This document shows positions 58,222 to 64,000 of a stretch of 64,000 nt of DNA, in pieces. Source of the DNA: DAIPKP01 sp964539095. Its GTDB lineage: Bacteria; Synergistota; Synergistia; Synergistales; Aminiphilaceae. Position 1 is the first letter of the stretch; each line of letters opens with the position of its first letter. The notes below the pieces were generated by a model. It was not told the DNA's origin. It ran no database searches and was given only the letters and a program-made list of their open reading frames with translations. Made by a program: the position numbers and the translations under genes. The DNA is taken from positions 113,124 to 177,123 of the forward strand of contig CAZIFL010000004.1 of assembly GCA_964539095.1 (NCBI GenBank), given 5' to 3'.

Positions 58222-58482
58222 ATGAAGCGGTATAAGCGTTCTCAGGCGGAAAAGCAGTATTGGAAGGTGGTGAACTCCATAGAAAAAGCCCGTTTTTTAT
58301 TGGAGAACTTTTGCTCTTCTCATTGCTTTAATGAAGTGGAAGAAGAATTTCGGGAAGAGCTTGCTCAGGCGGGAAATGAGCTGGACGATCTCGCGTATCG
58401 CCTTTGCTCTCTCCGTTTTGAGCTTAAAGAGGCAGGGGTTTTTGAAGAGAACAACGGTCTTGAAGACCCGGAAGTGCTCTGA
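58222..58482 (+). CDS. Small helical protein of unknown function
   Basis: 86 residues, rich in Glu, Leu and Lys, with a predicted coiled-coil-like pair of helices (KQYWKVVNSIEKARFLLENF and VEEEFREELAQAGNELDDLA). Cys-containing FCSSHCF links the helices. AGGAGGGGA lies just before the ATG, nine bases after the J-domain gene, so the two are co-transcribed. The terminator stem starts within its last codons. Not recognised. Confidence 0.72.
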   Translation: MKRYKRSQAEKQYWKVVNSIEKARFLLENFCSSHCFNEVEEEFREELAQAGNELDDLAYRLCSLRFELKEAGVFEENNGLEDPEVL

Positions 58483-58514
58483 AGCGTAATGTGCTCAAAG
58501 CACTTCCGGGTCTT
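58463..58514 (+). terminator. Terminator after the J-domain operon
   Basis: AAGACCCGGAAGTGCT (58463-58478) pairs perfectly with AGCACTTCCGGGTCTT (58499-58514), followed by TTGC. The preceding gene's stop codon is in the loop. The 16-bp stem also lies at the convergent end of the minus-strand operon. Confidence 0.85.
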
Positions 58515-58521
58515 TTGCATT

Positions 58522-59172
58522 TTACCTGGATTCGGGAAGGACGTACCCCATCCAATAATATCCCCAAAGAGCCGCCTGGTTTGCCAGAAATCCTGCATCC
58601 TCGGGAGACCAGGATGCTTGATGCTCTTTAGAAAGCTTTGCCAGGGCAAACATGTTTCGCTGCAGGACCTCCTGAGGGGTTTCTCCGTTTTTACAGTGCA
58701 TCTGCCACCAGCTTCTTCCTGTCCATACAAAAATAGCTTGAGGAGCTTCACCTTTCCATGCCAGGGGGAGCTTGGGTTTGTAGAGGATCCCCATGCGATC
58801 TACAAGTCCTTTCCATGCGGAGACCATCATGAAGTTTCTGTCTACAATCCAGGATGGACCTTCTATCGGTATTTGGGCGGCAGAGATGAAGGAGTTCTGC
58901 GATGGTTCAAATTTTTGAGGCACACCCTGGTGAAGTTGCGGCTGTGGAAAACTCTGGGAATTCTGTAAAGCCACATTTCCCAGCGGATCCACCTGAATAA
59001 GAGCCCCTGCGGGGACATCTGATGGACGGTACATGTAGAAGCTGTTCCCGAAGTAAGCGGGTTGGGAGATGAGTACCGGTTCGGCGATGTAGGTAGCACA
59101 CAGAGTAGAAGAGGCCGGAATGAGTAAAAATATCCCCAAAAGCAACACAAAAAGAGCACTTTTCCGTTTCAT
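58522..59172 (-). CDS. Exported protein of unknown function
   Basis: 216 residues with a clear signal peptide (KRKSALFVLLLGIFLLIPASSTLCA, cleavage near 26). The mature part begins TYIAEPVLISQPAYF and has a Gln/Pro/Ser-rich middle (VALQNSQSFPQPQLHQG) and an aromatic-rich C-terminal part with Trp. Start ATG 59172 follows GGGAGG. It is the last gene of a minus-strand operon of Sir2 plus three exported proteins. Not recognised. Confidence 0.72.
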   Translation of the reverse strand: MKRKSALFVLLLGIFLLIPASSTLCATYIAEPVLISQPAYFGNSFYMYRPSDVPAGALIQVDPLGNVALQNSQSFPQPQLHQGVPQKFEPSQNSFISAAQIPIEGPSWIVDRNFMMVSAWKGLVDRMGILYKPKLPLAWKGEAPQAIFVWTGRSWWQMHCKNGETPQEVLQRNMFALAKLSKEHQASWSPEDAGFLANQAALWGYYWMGYVLPESR

Positions 59173-59249
59173 GTAAAGAACCTCCCTGATATAAGGATTA
59201 TTCTCAAACGGCGCTTGAGAATAAGACACATTGCTTCCACGTAAGAATA

Positions 59250-60452
59250 TCACATTTTTTCTTCTTTGGACGGGGGCGGAGGAATATAAAGCGGTTTTTC
59301 CGGCAACTTCCCTTGGTCGTCCTCAAGAGAGAGATCTTCAGAAAGAGCGGGGAGTCCCTCGGGGGACGGGGGAATGTAGACGGGGCCAGTCGAAGGAGGC
59401 GCAGCCTTTATCTCTCCGAAATCCCCCGAAAGGGCGGTGTCCGCATTGCCTGTATCAAAAATATTGGGAAGAGGAGGAGAAGAAGACAACGGAGGAGGAG
59501 ATGTCCTTTCCGGCGATGGGGGAGGAATATATGCGGGCTGCGGAGCCCCTTGGATTGGTAGCTGTGGGGGAGCAGGCCCTGCCGTTGCTTCTGCTAATTG
59601 GGTGAACTGAGGCGGAGGAACATATGCGGGCTGGGGAGGCCCCTGAATTGGTAGAGGTGCGGGAGCCAAGCCAACTACAGCCTCTCCTTGGGGGAACTTA
59701 GGAGGAGGAACATATGCAGCCTGCGGAGGCCCCTGGATCGGCGAAGAAAGAGAAATCAGCTTTGCGGGAGCTTCCGCTCCTACAGGAGATGACGAAGCTT
59801 GAGGAAAGGGCTGATGTGACATCGCAAAGTTGTTTTCCGGCATTACCTGGGGGGGAGGGGCCGGGAGAAAGTGGGAAGTTGGAGAAACCTGTTGGGCCGG
59901 GCCATACGGAAGCTGCGGAGGCAACGGCGAAGAGACCGCCATCTGCACCGCAGGGGGCGGGAAAACAGGAGGCTGGACAACACTATATTCATCATAAGGA
60001 GGCTTGGATGCTTTTGGCAACGAAAGAGGTTCCTTCGGAGAGGGGACGTGATCCCATAGAGGCACCGCTTTACCCTGGTGAACTGCCAGAATGCGTGAAA
60101 GCTCTGGAAGGCCTGGATTTTCCCGTAGTGCTGCAGTATAGGAGTCCTGGGCTCGGTCAAAATCTCCCGTACCCTCCCAGGCCTTTCCCATCCAGAAGAG
60201 TATGATTCCTCGCTCCCCCTCGTCTTCAGTATGCACGAGGAGATCCGTGAGAAAACGCAGGCTTTTCGTGTATTCCCCTGCTTCACAGAGCACCTTCCCC
60301 TGTACCCAAAGGGGATCCGGAGGTGACGAAAATTCCGAAGCAGCAGAGGTAGCAGGCGGGTAAAAGCCAAACAGAAAAAAAAGAACTCCGAGAACGGAAA
60401 TCATCCCCCTCTTTAGGAGAGGGTGTATCGCTCTTTTCTGGCAAAAAATCAT
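59250..60452 (-). CDS. Exported TPR protein with proline-rich repeats
   Basis: 400 residues. A signal peptide or anchor (about 14-37) is followed by two or three TPR-like helix pairs (about 45-125, LWVQGKVLCEAGEYTKSLRFL and AWEGTGDFDRAQDSYTAALRENP). The rest is Pro/Ala/Ser/Gln-rich. Three copies of a repeat close to PIQGPPQPAYVPPPQF occur, and two shorter Y-I-P-P motifs follow near the C-terminus. Such regions span the periplasm or bind SH3-like or peptidoglycan partners. The ATG is three bases from the stop of the preceding gene. Confidence 0.75.
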   Translation of the reverse strand: MIFCQKRAIHPLLKRGMISVLGVLFFLFGFYPPATSAASEFSSPPDPLWVQGKVLCEAGEYTKSLRFLTDLLVHTEDEGERGIILFWMGKAWEGTGDFDRAQDSYTAALRENPGLPELSRILAVHQGKAVPLWDHVPSPKEPLSLPKASKPPYDEYSVVQPPVFPPPAVQMAVSSPLPPQLPYGPAQQVSPTSHFLPAPPPQVMPENNFAMSHQPFPQASSSPVGAEAPAKLISLSSPIQGPPQAAYVPPPKFPQGEAVVGLAPAPLPIQGPPQPAYVPPPQFTQLAEATAGPAPPQLPIQGAPQPAYIPPPSPERTSPPPLSSSPPLPNIFDTGNADTALSGDFGEIKAAPPSTGPVYIPPSPEGLPALSEDLSLEDDQGKLPEKPLYIPPPPSKEEKM

Positions 60453-60455
60453 GTG

Positions 60456-61448
60456 TTACCACTCTCCCTTCCGTGTTCCAAAAAGCGGTACCAGCACAAG
60501 GTCTCGAAGTTCTATAGGAGATGCAGGGTCTTCTGCGACGACTCGGACCACGGCCTCCTGATCTTTAAGGAAAAGAACACGCACCTTGCCGATAAGCTTG
60601 GGCATAAGTACCACAGGACGTTCGGGATCCACTGTAATATAGGTGTCGCTACGTACCACACCGAGCAGATCTCCCTGACGCAGGGTGTCCCTTTTTCCAA
60701 GAGAGATGATGTACTTTCGGTCTCCCTCTGTGGAGTCTTCGGTGGGAGAGATGATCCTCCCCGCAAGCTGGTATCCCGTATATCCACGGGTTAGATCATC
60801 AAGAGCCTGTTTCGTGGCATCTCTAAGGGCTGCCCAATAGGGGCTCTCCGTAAACGACTGCCAGTATGTAGCTACTTTCTGCCCCTGGGGAGACATCCAC
60901 GTATCCGGGCGAAACTCAGGAGTCCATCGGCTGTTATGCGCAGAGTAGGTTTGGGAATATATTTTCTCTCCTGAAAAACTGTCGAAGAGGGACATCCTTA
61001 AAGAGACGCGGGCTCCGTATTTAGCGCCTATCACGGTATTCTTATAGAGAGAAAAACGGTAAATTTCAAAGAGAAGTCCCACGTCTTCATAACGTTGTTC
61101 TCCAGAGAGCCACTGAGCAGCTCCCGGTTCATCAAGGGGAGTCAGCGAAACAAGGGGGGAGTCGAGAAGATACTCTTGAACGTACTGTTGTACCTTTTCT
61201 GGAAGGATGTCTCCCGGGTAATACTTGTTTGGCCAAACTTTTTGTGGAGTGCTGTTGAGAACCGGAAAAAGAGCGATCTCCAAGCCTTGAGGAGAGAGAA
61301 TTTTTCCCTGGGCAGGGGAGATGCAAAGCAACAGAAAAATCCACAAGCTCAAGCTCGAAAGTAACAGAGCACTCTTTGTGATTATGGTTTCCCTCGGCAT
61401 TGCAACGTAGAGAGGATGCGATTCTTTACTATCACACTTTTTTAACAT
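60456..61448 (-). CDS. Exported protein of unknown function, FlgT-like C-terminal pattern
   Basis: 330 residues with a hydrophobic signal/anchor at about 25-47. The mature part has an alpha/beta N-terminal region (LEIALFPVLNSTPQKVWPNKYYPGDILPEKVQQYVQEYLL), a strand-rich centre with SLRMSLFDSFSGEKIYSQTYS, and a C-terminal SH3-like strand region (KRDTLRQGDLLGVVRSD ... IELRDLVLVPLF). The layout recalls envelope proteins such as FlgT or CsgG-like assembly factors, but I see no diagnostic motif. AAAGGAGG precedes the ATG, 13 bases after the Sir2 gene. Confidence 0.72.
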   Translation of the reverse strand: MLKKCDSKESHPLYVAMPRETIITKSALLLSSLSLWIFLLLCISPAQGKILSPQGLEIALFPVLNSTPQKVWPNKYYPGDILPEKVQQYVQEYLLDSPLVSLTPLDEPGAAQWLSGEQRYEDVGLLFEIYRFSLYKNTVIGAKYGARVSLRMSLFDSFSGEKIYSQTYSAHNSRWTPEFRPDTWMSPQGQKVATYWQSFTESPYWAALRDATKQALDDLTRGYTGYQLAGRIISPTEDSTEGDRKYIISLGKRDTLRQGDLLGVVRSDTYITVDPERPVVLMPKLIGKVRVLFLKDQEAVVRVVAEDPASPIELRDLVLVPLFGTRKGEW

Positions 61449-61461
61449 AGATCAACCTCCT

Positions 61462-62280
61462 TTAAGAATTCTTTCGAGAAACAGCATTTTCCTCGATCTT
61501 CAGGGAAAAACCGTGCGTTTGAAGCTCCCGATTTACTCCCCGAAAGAAAGAGTCTAGGTCGGCATTCACTCGCAGAGAAATTTTTTTTGGATCAAGGTAG
61601 GAAGCAGAAAAATCGCCCTGATTTACTACCACTACATTTCCCTTGCATAACCCTGGAAGAAGGGCAGCGGGAGTAACGGCGAGAGAGGAGCCAAGCACGA
61701 AAAAAAGATCCGACTTCTCTGCAAGTTTCTCACAGAGCGAAAGATGTTTCACGTTTTCTCCAAAAAAGACGATGTCTGGTTTCAAAACGCTACCGCACTG
61801 AGAACATTGAGGAACCTCCTCAACCATGACTTTTTCTCTGGCTTCGGAAAGGGCATAATACCCACCGCAAGATGTGCAATATGTGTCGTGAACGCCCCCA
61901 TGGATTTCGTAAACTTTACGGGATCCAGCTTTTTGATGGAGAGAATCGATATTTTGTGTGATAATTCCTTCCACCTTACCCTTTTGCTCCAAAGCTGCTA
62001 GGAAAAAATGGGTGTATGTGGGGGCGATGTCCGAAAGCTCCTTAAGAAACTCCCTGTAAAAACGATAGAAAAGAGACGGATCCTCCTGAAAGGACCAGAG
62101 TTCAAATATTTTTTCCGGGTTCGGAATATCCAATCGATTGTATATTCCCCGAGGCCCGCGAAAGTCAGGAATTCCTGCGCTTGTAGAAAGTCCTGCTCCG
62201 CTCAAGACCACAACTGAGGTCGCCTGTAGTATATACTCGGCACATCGTCTTGTCTGCTCCGAAAAAGAATGTTCTTCCAC
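61462..62280 (-). CDS. NAD-dependent protein deacylase, Sir2 family
   Basis: 272 residues. NAD-binding GAGLSTSAGIPDFRG (about 28-42), the TQNIDSLHQKAG segment, the catalytic His in YEIHGG, a zinc site CTSCGG ... CSQCG, and GSSLAVTPAALLPGL are all intact. I start at GTG 62280, six bases after AGGGAGTGA; the GTG at 62289 adds three residues without spacing for a site. It heads an operon with three exported proteins, an unusual setting for a cytosolic deacylase; substrates may be acetylated metabolic enzymes. Confidence 0.92.
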   Translation of the reverse strand: MEEHSFSEQTRRCAEYILQATSVVVLSGAGLSTSAGIPDFRGPRGIYNRLDIPNPEKIFELWSFQEDPSLFYRFYREFLKELSDIAPTYTHFFLAALEQKGKVEGIITQNIDSLHQKAGSRKVYEIHGGVHDTYCTSCGGYYALSEAREKVMVEEVPQCSQCGSVLKPDIVFFGENVKHLSLCEKLAEKSDLFFVLGSSLAVTPAALLPGLCKGNVVVVNQGDFSASYLDPKKISLRVNADLDSFFRGVNRELQTHGFSLKIEENAVSRKNS

Positions 62281-62363
62281 GAAAATCACTCCCTAATATT
62301 TAGCATGGCGGCTTTTTCTGTGGTGGGCAAAAAAGCATTTTTCTCCTGTTTTTTGCTCTCTTG

Positions 62364-62383
62364 ATTATAAACCATGATACAAT
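62364..62383. promoter_or_regulatory. Overlapping divergent -10 boxes between sir2 and the FAD gene
   Basis: ATTATA (62364-62369) is TATAAT on the minus strand, towards the Sir2 operon; TACAAT at 62378-62383 is on the plus strand, towards the FAD gene. Good -35 boxes are not obvious for either. Confidence 0.35.
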
Positions 62384-62484
62384 AATTCTCGAGGGTACTT
62401 TGGCATGGGGTGCACGAAATTTTTTCCCCGGAATGCCTGTTTTACCCTCTACGTTGTGAGAACGCCCAGTGAGGAGGAGAAAAT

Positions 62485-63867
62485 ATGGGTAGCTGTTACG
62501 ATGCCATCTTGATTGGCGCAGGACCAGCGGGGATTTTTGCTGCCCTGGAGCTGGTGAAAAGGGATTGGAATGTGGCTATAATCGATAAAGGAAGACCTCT
62601 TGAGACACGTTTTTGCCCTATGAAAGACGGCAGGAGTTCCACCTGCGTTCACTGTAGCCCCTGTAGCGTAATTTGCGGTTGGGGAGGGGCTGGTGCTTTT
62701 AGTGATGGGAAACTTACTCTTACCCCCGAATTTGGAGGAAATCTCGAGAACTACGTAGGGAGAAAGGGACTTTGTGACCTTCTCGACGAGGTAGATAACC
62801 TCTGGTTTTCCTACGGGGCGAACACCGAAATTTTTGAGCCAGATCCAGATTTTGCGGGAGAGACCGTTCGCCAGGGCCGTTGTTCGGGACTTAAAGTGAT
62901 TCCTGCCAGAATACGGCATATAGGAACAGATCGCTCTAAGGAAGTGCTTGGGCACATTTGGAAGGAGCTTCAGGGCCGCTGTTCTATTTTTCTAGGAACC
63001 GAGGTCCAGAGCCTCCTTGTGGAAAACCAGGAGATCCGGGGAGTTCGCCTTGGAAATGGCGAGGAGCTTTTTACGCCTCGGGTACTCATAGCTCCCGGAA
63101 GAGAGGGCGCTCACTGGATGGAACGGGTAGCTCGTGAAATAGGCCTTTCGGTGGATTCCCTTCCTGTAGATATCGGCGTACGTGTGGAAGTACCTAAAGA
63201 ATGGGCAGAAACATTGACAGACCAGTTTTACGAGGTGAAGGCAGTTTTTAACGCACCTACCTTTGACGATAAAGTGCGCACCTTCTGCATGTGCCCCGGC
63301 GGTGAAGTAGTCACAGAATACCAAAGCGATTCGGGAGTTCTTGTCGTAAATGGTCATAGTAACAGAGAGACGAAAACAAACAATACCAATTTCGCCATAT
63401 TGGTAAGTACCGAATTCACAGAGCCCTTTCGTGATCCCAACGGATATGGCACCCATATAGCACGGTTGGCAAACATGCTTGGGGGAGGCATTATCGTCCA
63501 GCGTTTGGGAGACCTTAAAGCAGGAAGACGTTCTACCCCACAAAGAATTTCAAGGGGTTTGGTAACCCCAACACTTGGAGATGCGGAACCGGGGGATCTC
63601 TCCTTTGTGCTTCCCTATCGCCATCTCAAGGATATAACAGAGATGCTTACAGCCTTGGAAAGTATTATTCCAGGCATTGATGGACCCCATACGCTTCTTT
63701 ACGGTATAGAGGTAAAGTTTTACAGCCTTCGCCTCAAACTCAACGAGATGCTTCAGACCTCTATAAAAGGACTGTATGCTGCAGGAGACGGTGCGGGAGT
63801 TACCCGAGGTGTGGTACAGGCTTCTGCAAGCGGTCTTGTGGCTGCAAGAAGCATGATGAAAAACTGA
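62485..63867 (+). CDS. FAD-dependent oxidoreductase (uncharacterised dehydrogenase)
   Basis: 460 residues with an N-terminal dinucleotide-binding motif LIGAGPAGIFAALEL (about 9-23) and a C-terminal FAD motif GLYAAGDGAGVTRGVVQASASG (about 430-451). A cysteine-rich stretch CVHCSPCSVICGWGGAGAFSDGKLTL (about 54-80) is shared by a family of FAD-dependent dehydrogenases that are widespread and uncharacterised. GAGGAGGAG precedes the ATG. The gene is monocistronic as far as the window shows; a repeat element begins 29 bases after its stop. Confidence 0.88.
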   Translation: MGSCYDAILIGAGPAGIFAALELVKRDWNVAIIDKGRPLETRFCPMKDGRSSTCVHCSPCSVICGWGGAGAFSDGKLTLTPEFGGNLENYVGRKGLCDLLDEVDNLWFSYGANTEIFEPDPDFAGETVRQGRCSGLKVIPARIRHIGTDRSKEVLGHIWKELQGRCSIFLGTEVQSLLVENQEIRGVRLGNGEELFTPRVLIAPGREGAHWMERVAREIGLSVDSLPVDIGVRVEVPKEWAETLTDQFYEVKAVFNAPTFDDKVRTFCMCPGGEVVTEYQSDSGVLVVNGHSNRETKTNNTNFAILVSTEFTEPFRDPNGYGTHIARLANMLGGGIIVQRLGDLKAGRRSTPQRISRGLVTPTLGDAEPGDLSFVLPYRHLKDITEMLTALESIIPGIDGPHTLLYGIEVKFYSLRLKLNEMLQTSIKGLYAAGDGAGVTRGVVQASASGLVAARSMMKN

Positions 63868-63895
63868 GGTCTTTTCCTTTCATAGACCGGTCTTC

Positions 63896-64000
63896 TAGTG
63901 CATCATTCCTGCTTATATTGTGACTTCGGCTGAAATCCGGGAGCTGGAGCTTGTGTGTCCCCGGCAGCGACATAGTGGTCGGCGAGTGCAGCTTTGCGTC
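63896..64000. repeat. Second, partial copy of the palindromic repeat element
   Basis: From CTAGTGCATC, about 53 bases lead to GGAGCTTGTGTGTCCCC, then GCGACATAGTGGTCGGCGAG and GCAGCTTTGCGTC at the window edge. The last about 57 bases match the reverse complement of 53286-53345 at nearly every position. It is cut off by the window end. Confidence 0.75.

Noticed and set aside
1..64000. CRISPR array or prophage
   Set aside because: No regularly spaced direct repeats with unique spacers, no cas genes and no phage structural or integrase genes were seen.

Overview
The window looks like a stretch of a mid-GC, anaerobic, amino-acid-using bacterium, most likely a member of the Synergistota. I infer this from gene content: a sodium-symporter-family amino-acid transporter with a tiny partner subunit, a TAXI-type TRAP transporter, an aldehyde:ferredoxin oxidoreductase operon, and a short 196-residue-class EF-Ts. 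No rRNA operon or marker was compared, so the phylum call is an inference. Almost all of the window is core chromosome with tight gene spacing, strong AGGAGG-type ribosome sites and many clear rho-independent terminators.

Layout. 0.2-7 kb: a DinG-type helicase, then rpmH-rnpA-yidD-yidC-jag-lgt and an HtrA protease. 7-9 kb: cysE-cysK behind a leader that carries a 19-codon ORF with four consecutive Cys codons and a terminator. 9-12 kb: rpsO-pnp. 12-13.7 kb (minus): NSS transporter plus a 33-residue MetS-like subunit. 14-21 kb: thrS, infC (AUC start)-rpmI-rplT, pheST. 21-25 kb: coiled-coil gene, zapA, cvpA, mutS2. 25-30.3 kb is the only clearly mobile stretch: an IS1634-type element, a HEAT-repeat gene split by a decayed IS21-type element, a tRNA-Leu and an IS1202-like element with a 15-bp target duplication. 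30-35 kb: SRP RNA, a hypothetical gene, a divergent CsoR/CstR-type repressor and rpsB-tsf-pyrH-frr. 35-46.7 kb: an aminotransferase, hpf, then a tight run of molybdopterin oxidoreductase, hypA, hypB, a UvrD-type helicase, coaE, a DHH-CBS-tRNA nucleotidyltransferase, an M50 protease and surE.

46.7-53 kb: a long coiled-coil protein, argG behind a T-box leader that also contains an Arg-rich ORF, and the TAXI-TRAP pair. 53-53.5 kb holds a palindromic MITE-like repeat, with a second copy entering at the window end, and a 24-bp perfect hairpin. 53.5-56.5 kb (minus): four-cluster ferredoxin, tungsten-type oxidoreductase and a ThiS/MoaD-like protein behind a structured leader. 56.6-64 kb: a DUF1294 protein, a J-domain protein fused to an ImmA/IrrE-like domain that has lost its HExxH motif, a Sir2 deacylase operon with three exported proteins, and an FAD dehydrogenase.

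Regulation by leader RNA is the recurrent theme: Cys-codon attenuation (cysE), a T-box with an Arg-codon ORF (argG), a terminator leader before infC, a structured leader before the ferredoxin-oxidoreductase operon and perhaps a Trp-Trp ORF before the amino-acid transporter.
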